NCBI GenBank assembly: GCA_018881555.1
Contig: JACAXG010000236.1
Location: forward strand, 198,644-262,643
From: Amblyornis subalaris
Lineage: Eukaryota > Chordata > Aves > Passeriformes > Ptilonorhynchidae
Reading direction: 5' to 3'
DNA length: 64,000 nt
Made by a program: the position numbers and the translations under genes. The notes below the pieces were generated by a model that worked only from the letters and a program-made list of their open reading frames with translations, did no database searches and was not told where the DNA came from. This document shows positions 22,061 to 33,849 of the stretch, piece by piece; position 1 is the first letter of the stretch; each line of letters starts with the position of its first letter.

Positions 22061-25000
22061 TATGCAAAGAAACCTTGTGTTTTTCTTCAGTCACCCTGTG
22101 ACATATTGAATTTGACCCTTTTTTTCCCTTTTTTGTCAGCATCTGAGGGTATAACTGCTCTTATGTCCTGCTGGAGTGTGTAACCGATGTTTCCTGGGAA
22201 TCTCTCTCTCTTGGATGGCGGTCAATCCTTTCTCTGGATGTATGGACTGCAGATATGCTACTGAATCTCAGCTTTCCTGGAGGAATATTAGAGACAATCA
22301 GCACCACACTGTGTGTGTTTCTGTGTGTGTTTTCGACTATGGATGATACTTGAAGCCGTGGGAAGCTGCCTCTCCCCTCATCTCGCTCTCCAGGCAGGTG
22401 TGTGCCTGGTTGGAGGTGTGGGACTGTGCCATTGCCTGCACTTCTCTGGGTCCAGCTCCTTCCCTGCTGCCCAGGCCCCATCCCTCCCCAAACTGCTGCC
22501 CTTGGGAAACTCTACAGGTCCTCTTTTCAGATTCCCCATCTTCCTGTCACCACGGTTTTTGTTATACGAGTGCAACAGGGATTTTTTCTTCCATTTTGAT
22601 CTTCCTGGACATCTGCCCTGTCCCTGCAGCCTTTCTCCACATTACAACTTTCACAACACTGGTTTCATTTTTACCTTTGGCAATTGTCCTGGCAGGCGCT
22701 TGGGAAGCCCAGGTGGGACTCGGGGCCACCCAGGCTCTCCCACTGGCAATGCTGATCCCAGCAGGGAGCTGGGCTTAGCAATTGAAGCTGATCCTCCTGG
22801 CACTGTAATCACATTGTGAAGACACTTGAAAGTTGCTCTTGTTAAATATTTAATGCTGTAAGAGGAATAAGACCCTGGAAGTGAATTTTCTGATGAATGT
22901 CTTGCTCACCTGTGGATGTGCTGAGAGCCTTCACTCACCTTCCAGGCACAGTGACCATGAATATTCATCCCATTCCCTTCGGAGCTTGCCTCCTTTGTGA
23001 GGCTGCCAGGACCCACTCGCTGGGAGCTCAGATAAGCAAGGAGAGTAGTGGGGCATTGGGAGGGACAGGGGATGTGCCAAGAATGACTGTCACAGGGGGG
23101 TGGGGAGAGAGCAACCGAGAGCCCCTAGCTGCAGAGGTGTCCGTGGTGCTCAGCGTGCGCCTGCAGCCCGAGCACCGACCAGAGGCAGCGCCTGGCTCGT
23201 TCCCCTGGGGCAGGGGAGCTGGGCTGTGCAGGGGGCAGTGGGGGCTCAGTGAGTGCAGTGGGGTCCGTGCTTGGCCCACGCTGAAGGAGATGGTCATTTC
23301 TAGTGATTTATAGTGACTGCTCAGCCCTAGGGTAACACCACCTCCACCTGGTGTGGTGCTGCAAGTCCTTTGGGCTCTGCAGTGAGGGGAGAGGGGTATA
23401 NGGCAGGGTTGGGCAACCTTTCCACCTCTTCTGGTGGGTTTCTTGGCAAAGCCACAGCAGTGACTTTGTTTAGTGGCAGCTCCAAAGACTGTGAAACTGG
23501 TTCGTACCAAATGGAAACCAAACCCTTGGGCTGTGTTTGCATGGAGACTGGAACTTGGGGGTGGTGTGGAAGGACACTGCCTCCAGTGCTGGCATGGTCC
23601 AATATGACCAGGGAAATGCCACAGCTTTATGGATTTTATTTGAGACTCTGATTTTTGTCCTCTCTGGCATTACTCCTACTTCATCCAGGGGAGCACCTGA
23701 GGGATGTTTGTGTTGTGAAGGAAATGAGGAAGAGCTTTGCAGCCTGGCAGTGAAAGGCATTGCAGCAACTGCAGCCACTGGNCTGTTCCCAAGCCAGACT
23801 CTGCAGACTGGGCTCATCCTGCTCAACAAAGAGAGGAGAAATGAGGATGTGTCTCCTGGATGGTCCTCAAACAAACTGACAAGGACTCACACACTCACAC
23901 TTCTACCATGCCCCTGGTTGCTACAGTGGCCAGGGGTAATTCCCAGCTGGGAAAGTTGGGAGTGATGTCACTCTTTGCAAGAGCCTTTGCGTTGGCAGCT
24001 GCCCTTGGGAGAGCCCAGTGGGACAAGAGTCCATCAATTCCTCTGTGATCAGTGGACAGAATGAGACAAATTTCTGAAATCACAAATTTTATACACAGTA
24101 GGAATTCCCTGATTCTCTGATCACTGAGATGAAAAATCATCAGAAAACTTTCAGAAACCACTGAACTTGTGAATTTCTTGAGTTTTCTCTTTGCAGTGAC
24201 AGCATTTCAAGGAAACTGTAGGTTTNCTACCTCTGGTTATTTTTCTTCCAAAAATCTAAGTTTTTTTCACTGAGAAAAGGCTTTGATAGCACAGCCTGAA
24301 CCACCTTNAATTTATCACAGATGCCAGCTTGTCCCAGCTGGGATGGCAGCTTTGACAGGCAGCCCTTACTGATGCAGTCACCGCTGCTTTATGGGTGTGT
24401 GACCAGGTGAGTGCAGGTTTGGGGCTGAGAGCCACACCGTGCTGGCCAGCACGGCTGCACTGATCTCTGGGCAGGTTTGCTCTTCCCTGCTCTTGATCAC
24501 TGCATGAGCTCCTCCAGCACTCCCACGCTGCTCTGACACCTGGACAGGTANCTGGGGGTTAAAGGGTGGCTGGTTGCTCCTTCGGGTCAGCACTTGCAGA
24601 GGCAAAGGAACAGAAAAGGAAATAAAGGGATTTATCTTCCTGCCGGCCCAGCAGGTAGGTGGGAAGCCTGTTGTCACCCCATCTGTCATCTCCTTGGGAG
24701 GTGACCACGCGTGCTGGGGTGTGCTTTNTTCTGCATTAAGTGGAGGAAGTGCTGTGCCTCGGGGCTCCCCCTCCTCCCTTCCCACCATCCTCGGGTTTTA
24801 GAAACAGTCCCGGTGTGGCTGTGTGACCTCCTGTGTCCCGTGGCCAGCAGGCAGTCTGAGCCCCCTTCTGCAGCCCTTGGCCTGGGAGTCTCCCAGGTCC
24901 CNGTACCACCACAGGGTAGCAGTGGTTTGCTCCAGTCAGACCCAGCGAAGAGGCACTTTCCTCCAGGCTCTCTTTGCACCAGTGGTCCAGAGCGNGGCCT

Positions 25001-25689
25001 TCCCCGGCTCGGTACACACCCTAAGTTGCACTGGAAAAGGATTGGGATGTGCCCCCTGCCCTTTGACCAGTGCCGTGCCTGGGGCTCATCACAGCAGCNC
25101 ACACCCCTGGGGTGAAGAGAACAGCCCCTTCTGAGCTGACAGAATGCCAGAGCTGATGGATGGATGGACATAAAGAGCTCCACTGACTTGGAAAAGACAG
25201 AGGAATTAAGGTTTCTGAGCATGGAGAACCTCAGAGCCAGCAAGCAAAGTGACCATGCGGTGACCTGATGGATGCAGCGTGGCAGTGACAGGCGGTGGGG
25301 ATTGTGTCTTCAGCAATTGCATTTGTTTTCCTGTTCCTCAGCAGTCACAGCACGGCCCTGGCAGGGGAATGTGTGTGACTGCAGCTGTCTGCACACACCC
25401 CAAAGCAGCGTGTGCAGCTGCCCAGGGAGCAGAGAGCCTGGGGAGCCTGCTGTGGGTGCATGGAGGGGCTGGGCAGCAGCTCCAGCTCTGACCAGGGGGG
25501 ATTTCACCTGGGGGTGCACATCTATTCCAGCAGCCTTTGGTTCTCAGGCCCTGGGTGAAAAGTGTGCCCAAGGACACGTCTGTCAGAGCTGGCAGGACCT
25601 TTTCACGCGGTGTGAGGGTGGAGAGGGGTTTCTGAGGCCATGTTCATGCTGCTATGACTCCTCTGCAGGAGTCCAGCCACNCCCTGCTT
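22061..25689. other. No recognisable feature
   Basis: About 3.6 kb of mixed sequence. Short overlapping frames occur throughout. No CR1 or LTR was recognised. Two AT-rich parts (22030-22150 and 24040-24300) carry no identifiable motif cluster. Confidence 0.45.
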
Positions 25690-25863
25690 TCATAGAATCA
25701 CAGACTGTCTTGAGCAGGAAGGCACCCACAGGGATTGTCAAGTCCAACCCCTGGCCCTGCACAGACACCCCAACAATCCCAACCTGTGCCTGAGAGCGTT
25801 NTCCAAACGCTCCTGGAGCTCTGGCAGCCTTGGGGCTGTGCCCATTCCCTGGGGAGCCTCTGG
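25690..25863 (-). mobile_element. CR1 LINE 3' fragment
   Basis: The plus strand begins TTCATAGAATCACAGACTG and proceeds through 'cctggccctgcacagacacc', 'ctggagctctggcagcc' and 'cccattccctggggagcc', where it ends abruptly by 5' truncation. Its sequence is close to the copies at 2061, 18866 and 32776. Confidence 0.92.
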
Positions 25864-26089
25864 CTTTGCTGGTGGTGAATGGCACACATGGAGAGGGGAA
25901 TCTCCCTGGGCCGGCTTTGGGCAGGCAGAGCTGTCTGGTGGCTGGTGTGGCTCTGGATGTGCTGTTGGATGACTCCATCCGAGGGCGAATGCAGCAGAGA
26001 TAACTCTGGCTCAAGGTTGGTTTTGATTTATTATTCCCAGGACCCTTTAGCACAGCAAAGCTTTTTGAGTTCACTGCAACAAGCGCTCT

Positions 26090-26290
26090 TTGTTTTACTA
26101 CCTTTATAAATCACCTGAGTGTGCAGAAATGTAAGAACAGAAAATGTTAGTCTGGAATAAACAATCGCTAACCAGTGAGGCAAAAGAATCAATATTCATA
26201 AGATAAAGCACTGGTGTAAAGTGAACGACGATAATAAAGAGGAAATGAAACAAATCAAGAGGTGAGACTCCCAAAATCTTACTGCCTAAA
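26090..26290. promoter_or_regulatory. AT-rich candidate conserved block
   Basis: About 200 bp of AT-rich, repeat-free sequence with GAATAAACAATC (a forkhead-like AATAAACA), AGAATCAATATTCATAAG and ACGATAATAAAG. Composition and motif content suggest a conserved element. No other evidence. Confidence 0.3.
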
Positions 26291-27464
26291 CAAACAGTGT
26301 CTGAAGGGTTGCTGTGGCCTGTGTATCCTACTGAAGGGCAATGGTCAGTGCCCCGGACACAGTCGGGGTTCAGGATGGCTCCTTGGTTCAGTCTAATCCC
26401 TGTTAGACGTGCAGAAGGGTGAACCTGAACTGCATTGAACTGTCNGGGTTGGGATCATGCAGGAGAGATCAAGGGCGTGAGGTGGCAATGGGGTGAGGAA
26501 TAAGAGAGGGGAATTCAGCCTGAGAGGACACTCCTGGTGGCACAGTGCAGGAGGTGTGGGCAGGATGGGCCTGATGGGGACTGCAGTGTCGCCTGAGGGG
26601 CTGAGAGCAACTGAAAGGGTCTGCAGACTTTCTCAGCAGCATGAGCAGCTGCCCTGCTGGGTGGGAAGAGGGCAGAGACACGGCTGGTCCCTCTGTGCCT
26701 CTGGCATTCAGCTCCATGGGCACTGGGAGGAGGAGGGCAATCCCCCTGCCTGTCCTGGGACAGGTTACAGGAGTCCTGGGCCCTTGTGTAGGTCCTGCTT
26801 CTGGAACCCATCTGCAGCTGAAACACCTTCCTGCACTTGCTCCAGAACCTGGGTCTGGTCCTGGGCAACACAGGGCAGCAGGTGAACAGGGGCCTTTTGG
26901 GAAGGACCAAGCAAGGAGAAGTTCTCTGTGCAGAAGGAGGGAAACCATGGCTGTGAGCTAGCTGGGAATCAGGCTTGGATAAATGTGGGAAGCATCATGC
27001 ACAGTCCAAGATGCTGAGGGCTGGGTGTTCGTGTCCAAAGCCAGCAAGGGCAGACTGGAGTGGTGCAGGGGCAGCAGCCTCTGGGGTGGGCATTTCTCCA
27101 AGCGGGACCAGGCCCATCACTTGTGTCAGGTGGCCCTTTCCTTCCAAGAGTAAACAGCAAGAAGAAGCTGCTGCTGAAGGAGCATCAAGTTTNATGGAAA
27201 GGCATCTCACAGGTCCCTCTGTCATGCCTGGTTTTTGGGACCTCGTTGGCTGGCAACACTTGGTGTGATCTTAAAATCTCCTGCTGCCCAAGGCGCCTGA
27301 GGGTGAAGCGCATCTCACNCAAGACCTTGCCCACAGTGCAGTGTCCCTCACTGTCACCCCAGGCACTGCAGGGTGAGCAGTGGGGACAGAATCTCCCCCC
27401 CGCAGACACTGACAGTACATCAGATGGGTCAAACCCAAAGCAGCCTCTGCCCCTCCCACACCTG
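26291..27464. other. No recognisable feature
   Basis: Mixed to GC-rich sequence without known repeats or a credible exon. Confidence 0.45.
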
Positions 27465-27545
27465 CCCCACCCTGCTGTCCTGACCACCCCACAGTGCCCA
27501 GCCCCACCCTGCTGTCCTGACCACCCCACAGTGCCCAGCCCCACG
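27465..27545. repeat. 37-bp direct tandem duplication
   Basis: Two identical 37-bp copies (27465-27501 and 27502-27538), followed by the first bases of a third. Each carries CCTGCTGTCCTGACC and ACAGTGCCCAG. The lack of any difference implies a recent duplication. The short periodic frames over it are artefacts. Confidence 0.92.
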
Positions 27546-27839
27546 CAGGGTTTGTGCAGCCTGAGGCATGTCCCAGAGCTCGTCTGTGGCACTGGGACTG
27601 TCCTGCACCCCCACGAGAGGTGGCTCTGCGGAAGGTGAGGGGGTGGGTGTCTCTGTACCCTGGCAGAGGGGCTGGGACAGAAGCAGTGCCCGAGATCAGG
27701 GGGCAGGGGGGCAGAAGAGGTGACCTGTCCAGGGAGCCACGGAGAGAGCTGAGAAAGACGGAGGCCAAGAGAAATGGGCAGAGATGCAGAGGAGAGCAGC
27801 TGAGCTGCACAAACAAACATAGATAACTGACAAACCCTG
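27546..27839. other. No recognisable feature
   Basis: GC-rich, purine-rich sequence leading into an AT-rich block. Confidence 0.45.
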
Positions 27840-28160
27840 TGCCAGATAAATCACTAGAAACCTCCTACCTGGCACACATGGAGATCTCTATAAACAACCT
27901 AACCTAGCAAACTCTTTTGAGGAAAAACTCGAAAACTTTGATCATTGTTGCCATGGTGATGCGATTGGGAATAAGTGTGGCAGAGTATTTTTTATTATCA
28001 GCCTTTGTCATAAACAAATAACCTGCAGTAGGCTCCGAAAAAAGAGATAGAGCTGGGCTCGGGCCATCTAATCATCAGACCCAGAGGCTGCAACTAATAA
28101 ATCAAGGAAATAGGAAGATTGTAAATTCCACCAGAGGTTACTTGGTTAAACCAAGTGCAG
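27840..28160. promoter_or_regulatory. Candidate enhancer block with X-box-like site
   Basis: AT-rich, repeat-free block with a high density of binding-site-like words. An X-box-like GTTGCCATGGTGAT lies at 27947-27960. GATAAATCACTAG, TTATTATCAGCC and CTAATCATCAG follow or precede it. No frame of note crosses it. RFX factors bind X-boxes, often near cilia-related genes, but no gene is in view to connect. Confidence 0.38.
27947..27960 (+). promoter_or_regulatory. RFX X-box-like motif
   Basis: GTTGCCATGGTGAT. The left half GTTGCC fits the GTNRCC half-site exactly. The right half GGTGAT fits RGYAAC at four of six positions. Spacing of two bases is standard. Confidence 0.45.
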
Positions 28161-30604
28161 GCGTGGGAGACAGCTGGAGCTGGTGGGGAGTGAATTAACG
28201 CCAGCTCTGGTCACTGTCAGCACTCGGGCTCTGCTTTATGGTGACAGGCAGCTCATCTCCTGCAGCCCTCCGGGAAATACAGCCGGCATACTAAGCACGG
28301 GATGGCTGCCTCGGGGAGCTGCTGCCCCGTGCTTTTGCCCTGGGGACGTGGCTACACCGCCCTGGGTGACATCAGTTTGGCTCCAGTGCAAGCATGAGCA
28401 GCCCCGGTCCTGCCAGAGGTCACAAATCACTGTGCTGATGCAGTCTGATACTGCTCAGACATGGTTGGAGCAGACTTAACCTCATGTGCGTGTGGTGGCC
28501 TCGTGGTCCTTGTGCACCTCTGTGATCCCGGGCAACTAGTAAATTCCCGGATTCTGCCAGCCATGGATCAATAGCAGCTATTGCTCATGCAAAAAGGTTG
28601 CACACCTAAAGAGGCCTCACACTTACGTTTCTGCTCCCCATTGGATTACGAAGCAAGGGGCTGAGCGCAGAGCTTGCAGCTCACCCCCTGTGAGGTTGGC
28701 ACTCCGTGGGGAGTGGCACTCGGAGTCCATGGGCCCACAGGAGGGGTCAGCTGTGCTGGTTCCCTGTCAGGAGCTGATGGCTCTGACTGCTGGTGAACAG
28801 GACCCTCGGGAGAAAGATGCCGAGGTCAACCAGGAGTGTGGTGAGGAGAAGCCTGCTTTTCTCCATTCCATCCCAAGATGTGGATGTTACCTGTGCCTGG
28901 CACACAAAGGTATTGAGGGGAGGTCGGCTTCCTCCTTCCTTGAGGCCAGGGCTGAGGCAGCCCCGGGCTGCTCGGTGCTCTCAAGAACCAGAGCACGCCC
29001 AGAGCACACCCAGAGAGAAAATACAGCCCTGGCAAACCTGGCAGTCCAGCAGAGTTGTGGGAACACTCTGCCTCCAGGGAGTGCCTGTGCCGTGTGACTC
29101 TGTGGATTTGTCTTGGAGACGTGGCTTCTGTGGCCTCCATTTCTCAGATGTGCCAGTGTGCCAGTTTGGCAGCTGGACTGACTGGGAAACAGAGCGGGGA
29201 GCTCACACACAGAAGGGACGTTCTGCTCTGTGGCACCTCTACCTGGAGTGCAGCCACCTCCTGCTGCTCCTCTGCCTCTGACTTCTGCCATGGATGTAAC
29301 AAAACATACCCGGCAAGACTTATCTAAAAGCATTAAATACTTCCTCACCCCCTCCCAAGCTCCTGTGAGTCCCATCCACTCTTCCAGCAAAGCCCTGTCC
29401 TCGGCAGTGCGAGGTCTGATCCCGCGGGTCGTCGGTGGCACACGGGCGGGGCTGTGCAGAACAGGCTGACACTGAATTTCCAACACAAAGCACCTACTCC
29501 GACCCCTGCTCCTCTTTAATTCAAAAGTCCCTCCTTTGAACATCTCCAGAGCTGTGGTGCTTCCATCCTGCCGAAGCAGCCCATCAGCTCAGGTTGATCC
29601 GGGGGAAATTGAGCCTAATTAGATGCTGTGAATGCAGCACTGGCCTGCCTGACTGTGCCTGGGGATGCTGCAGGGGTCNTGCTCAGAGATCCTCCCCTCC
29701 TATCTCACCCTGGTGCTCCCAGCACAAAGCTCTGCTTCAAAGTCAAGCTGCATCCTTGTATCCTGTTGTCATTCCCCCATAGCCCGNCATTTAATCCTGC
29801 CAGGCAACTCCTGTTCCTCATAGCCCACTTTCACTTCGCTGACACTCATGGTCTGTGCAGTTCCCTCACCTCTGTCTTGTGTCTTTGGAGAAGAGGGAAA
29901 TCTGGTGTGGCAACTTCTGAGGGTGAAGCGCAGCCCCCTCCTCGCTCTCCTCCACACCCCACGGCTCCAGCTCGGTCACCCCACCAGGAGTTTGTGTCCC
30001 TGCCGTCCCAGGGGTGGCACAGCCTGACTTGGCTCTTGTGTAAGGTTTGGCTGCTGATGAACAGTCTCAGCCTCTCCCCGCGTGCAGGAGGCCGTGCAAG
30101 CACCACACGAGTGCGTGCTAGGGTTGCAATCTCNGAAAGCAGGAGATGAGACACAAACTCTTTGTGTTGTGTCACCCCTTTGCCCTGCTGCGAGGAGGAT
30201 TTAAAGTCCCTGCTCTTCACCAAGGGCAAGGGGGAAAGGAGGAGTGGTTACGTTTTAGGCCTGGACTAAACGAAAATCACAGAGAGGCGGCTGCAAGAGA
30301 AGTCTTCATTTGAGCAGCAGGAGAATTCAATTTTTCAGCTTGAGCTTGGAGTTCATCCTAGAAGCAGTTATCTCTTGGGAGTTAATTGTCTGGAAGCTTG
30401 GGCTGAGTGGTGGTTTGGAACTCCTGTGTTTGAGTATCTCAGCTCTAGTCCTGGGGCAAGTATAGAAAAACAATGACACGAATGTGTCTCACTCGGGGAA
30501 GCTTTTTTCCTATATAGGGAATCAGGTGTGAAAACCCCCAGAAAATGGCACCTGCTCAGCAAAGGTTGCTCTCTTACCTATTCCTTGTACCAGGGCAGTG
30601 CTNT
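28161..30604. other. No recognisable feature
   Basis: Mixed sequence. A small AT-richer segment at about 29510-29640 has CTCCTTTGAAC (TCF/LEF-like core) and CCTAATTAG but is too short to call. No gene, RNA or repeat family was recognised. Confidence 0.45.
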
Positions 30605-30715
30605 CTTAGAATCATGGACTCCTTTAGGTNGGAAAAGCCCTGTGAGGTCATTGAGCCCAACTGTTAATCCAACATCACCATGTTCACCACATGCTGTCCC
30701 AGGGCTGCCATCACT
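30605..30715 (-). mobile_element. CR1 LINE 3' fragment (older subfamily)
   Basis: The plus strand has TTAGAATCATGGACTCCTTT, then 'ggaaaagccctgtgaggtca' and 'ttgagcccaactgttaatcc'. This is the complement of a CR1 subfamily distinct from the 'gggacccaccaggatc' type. It is short and diverged. Confidence 0.85.
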
Positions 30716-31220
30716 GAAATACAGAACAGGGCCATGAAATCTGCCTTGTTTGTGACTCCAGGACCAAAGCAAGAACCTCTGGCCGCAGGACACCCTTGGA
30801 AGAGACAGGAGACAGGCAAGAGCCAATGCTTTGAGAGCCCGTACCCTCATTGCCACGAACAGATCCTGCAGCTCAGGCCACCCAGGAGAGGTGGGAACAG
30901 TGTGGGCATCACCAGGTAAAGCACAATGGCGTTGGGAACCCCCCTTGGCACACGTGATGAGTGGGCAGGCACACAGGTACGTCCTTGGCATCTCCTGCAG
31001 CGAGTTAACCACTGCTGGGCAGTTCTNGTGGTGTCCTCCCAGCTGTGTTGAACGAATCATCCCTTCTTTGCCCAAAAAAGCCTTACACAGACCAAGCCAC
31101 ACCCCTGCACTGTGAGCTGGAGGTGCAAACCATCAAAGAGTGGTTGCAAAGGGTAAATTTTCCTCAGTATCCAAGCACCAAATCTCCCAAATCCCACTGG
31201 TGCTTTCCCAAACAGCTTCC
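30716..31220. other. No recognisable feature
   Basis: Mixed sequence between a CR1 and a tandem duplication. Confidence 0.45.
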
Positions 31221-31306
31221 CCCAGTTAGAGCTGTGCAGAGGGCTATCCATGCTTTGGATAGTCCCAGTTAGAGCTGTGCAGAGGGCTATCCATCCTTTG
31301 GATATT
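31221..31306. repeat. 43-bp direct tandem duplication
   Basis: Copies at 31221-31263 and 31264-31306 agree at 41 of 43 positions. Each starts CCCAGTTAGAGCTGTGC and ends near TTTGGATA. There is no link to a known repeat family. Confidence 0.92.
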
Positions 31307-31549
31307 CCCTGTTATGGGAACGATTCTCTGCTGCTAGCAGTGGTTCTAGATGAGCAATGCAACTTGTGCCACTGCTTTCCAGGTTGTCAATGATTTTTCT
31401 AACCTCTAAGACATTACATAACTTTCTCTTTTAGGAGTGTGTTTCAATAAAAATAAATTCCCACTAGAATATGAAATTAATCTACTGATACCCTCTGACT
31501 CAGTCGGTCAGAGTGTGGTGCCAANAATGCCAAGGTCGTGAATGGGCCA

Positions 31550-31612
31550 CTCACTTCAGAGTGGGACTTAATGATCCTTGGGGATCCCTTCCAACTCAGA
31601 TTATTCTAATTC
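31550..31612 (+). mobile_element. CR1 LINE terminal fragment
   Basis: Only the last ~60 bp are recognisable: 'gtgggacttaatgatccttg', 'gggatcccttccaactcaga' and 'ttattctaattc'. This matches the CR1 3' end before its octamers. Confidence 0.7.
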
Positions 31613-32099
31613 ACCTGCAGGAATCTTGCTGTGTGTTGGAAGGAGAGCAGAAGGGAAAGCACTTCCCAAGTGCAGCTGGAAAGGGATCTCAGCACCTGCA
31701 GGCTGGGAGAGGTTGCAAGTTCAGACCATGCCCCAGCTCACCCACATCCCTCATTCTCAGCGAGGGTCACCCTCAGCACAAGCTCTGGGTCATAATTCAT
31801 AATCCTGGACTGGGCACCTCAGTCAGCCCCCCAAAATGCTTTGCTGACCAAGTTTGCTCAGTTCCTGCATCAGATCCCTTCTTCGCACTGAGAGCCTGCT
31901 GCTGACTGCAGTCAAATGCTGAAATCACCCTCTTTCAGCATCTGCACCAAAGTCACCCTGTGTTCATCCCTGTGTTCATCCCTGTTTTTCCTTCCAACCA
32001 TCGCTCAGTCCTTTGGAAGGGATGAGGGAACAAAACCCCATGAGTTAAGTGATAACGTGTACACNCTGAATGCCATTGTGGAAAGCAGTGAGCAGTGAG
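31613..32099. other. No recognisable feature
   Basis: Mixed sequence. A 12-bp direct repeat (TGTGTTCATCCC twice) lies near 31960-31985. Confidence 0.45.
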
Positions 32100-32420
32100 C
32101 TGAACTCTTCAAGGCACTCTGAGTGACTCATGAAAACGAGTCAAAAACTCTTTTAGGAAATGACCCAGTTGGAGAAATCAGAATCTGCTCACAGACGATT
32201 TGCAAACCAAAGAATGAGTCCACGGAGCCTGTTTCTCAGGGCTTGACTCATCCTCTCTAGTATCCTTTTGCCTTTTTTTCCTTTGAGCGGTTCAAAAAAT
32301 TTGTATGAAATTGCTAGAGTATTTTATAGCTATTACTCACCAGCTCAGCATGATTAAATGCAACCTATAATACACATAAAGAGGACAAAATTTCCAAAAA
32401 ATGTCAGACTGGCTCAGGAG
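32100..32420. promoter_or_regulatory. AT-rich candidate conserved block
   Basis: Repeat-free AT-rich block with three AP-1-like words (TGAGTGACTCATG near 32120, GAATGAGTCC near 32213, TTGACTCATCC near 32243) and later TATTTTATAGCTATTACTC. Clustered TGACTCA- and TGAGTC-type cores over about 130 bp suggest a regulatory element responsive to AP-1 or Maf factors. This is inference only. Confidence 0.36.
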
Positions 32421-32775
32421 CTAAATTTCCCAGGAGCCTGAAGTGNTGGAAATGCTGAGGACTGCAACACATCATTTGGAGGCTCTGTGCCACCTCGGAC
32501 TGCTTCTCCTCAGCTCGCAGGGCTGCGAGGCAGTCGGGGCTTTGCTTACACTGCCCAGCTCTCCTGAGACCTCGCCTGCTACAGGGAAGAGTTTCTTTCA
32601 ACCTAAAACTCTCTTTTAGGGTGAAACCTTTACATTCAGGTAGCCTCAGCGGACAGACTCATCCTTTAGCTGGCCCTGCTGATGACAAAAGAACTTCAGC
32701 CTCTTGTTGCCAAAGGGCTGCTCTGCCCAGGATAAGCTTATCCTGGACGAGGCTCGTAGCTGCTCACTGCCTTGC
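32421..32775. other. No recognisable feature
   Basis: Mixed sequence leading to the CR1 end. Confidence 0.45.
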
Positions 32776-33245
32776 TCATAGAATCATGGCATATCCCAAG
32801 TTGGAAGGGACCCACCAGGATCATCCAGTCCAGCTCCTGGCCCTGCACAGACACCCCAACAATCCCAGCCTGTGCATCCCTGGGAGCATTGTCCAAACGC
32901 TCCTGGAGCTCTGGCAGCCTTGGGGCTGTGCCCATTCCCTGGGGAGCCTGTTCAGTGCCCAGCACCCTCTGGGGACAGAAGAACCTTTCCCTGCTCTCCA
33001 GCCTGACCCTGCCCTGGCACAGCTCCAGCCGTTCCTGGCTCCTGTCCCTGTCCCAGGGAGCAGAGATTGGAGCTGCCCCTCGGCAGGAGCTGCAGCCCCT
33101 GGTGAGGTCTGAGCTCAGTCTCCTCTGCTCCAGCTGAACATTCCTGGTGCCTTCAGCCGCTCCTCATTCAGCTTCCCCTCAAGGCTCTTCACCATGCTTG
33201 TGTTCCTCCTTTGGATGCTCTCCAGTGGCTTCACGACTTTCTTGT
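32776..33245 (-). mobile_element. CR1 LINE 3' fragment (longest copy)
   Basis: The plus strand starts with CATAGAATCATGGCATATCC, then 'ggaagggacccaccaggatc', 'cctgcacagacaccccaaca', 'ctggagctctggcagccttg' and 'ccagcctgaccctgccctgg'. It extends into 'cctcaaggctcttcaccatg' and 'ttggatgctctccagtggct', the next part of the CR1 3' region. At about 470 bp it is the longest young copy here. A solo LTR starts about 55 bp beyond its right edge. Confidence 0.93.
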
Positions 33246-33299
33246 ATTGCAGAGCAGGACAATCAGTCTCAGGGGATCTTGTTTTTCCTCCTGAAACCG

Positions 33300-33849
33300 T
33301 GTGTTCTGGGTGGGGCTGGGGTAGAGTCGATTCTCTTCCCAGTGNCTGGAATGGGGCTGTGTTTTGTGTTTGTGCTGAACACAGGGGTGACAATACAGAG
33401 ATGTTTTTGTTATTGCTGAGCTTACCCAGAGCCGAGGCCTTTTCTGCTTTTCCCATGGCCATGCTTGAGAGGGGCTGGGAGGGGACACAGCTGGGACAGG
33501 TGACCCCAACTGACCACAAGGATATTCCAGACCATGTGACATCATGCTCAGTATACAGAGTGTGAGGAAGAAGAGGAAGATGGGCATATTCAGAGCATTT
33601 TTCTTCCCAAGTAACCATCACGGCACATGATGAAATCCCACTTTTCTAGAAGAGGCTGAGCACCTGCCTGCCCATAGGAAACAGAATTAACTCCTTGTTT
33701 TGCTTTGTGTTTCTTGTGTTGCTTTTGCTTTTCCTATTAAAATGTCTTTAGCTCAAGCCAAGAGCTTTCTAAATTTTACCCTTCCAGTTCTCTCCCCCAT
33801 CCTACTGGTGTGGGCATGGGGCTTGGTGGCTGACTGGGGTTAAACCACA
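33300..33849 (+). mobile_element. Solo LTR of an avian ERV
   Basis: Shows the characteristic run 'ggggctggggtagagtcgat', 'tctcttcccag', 'gggctgtgttttgtgtttgt', 'gctgaacacaggggtgacaa' and 'gatgtttttgttattgctga'. A polyadenylation-like CTATTAAAATG is followed by 'tttctaaattttaccc', and the end is GACTGGGGTTAAACCACA. No internal region follows, so internal genes were probably lost by LTR-LTR recombination. The family differs from the LTR at 17638. Target-site duplication was not found by eye. Confidence 0.85.
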
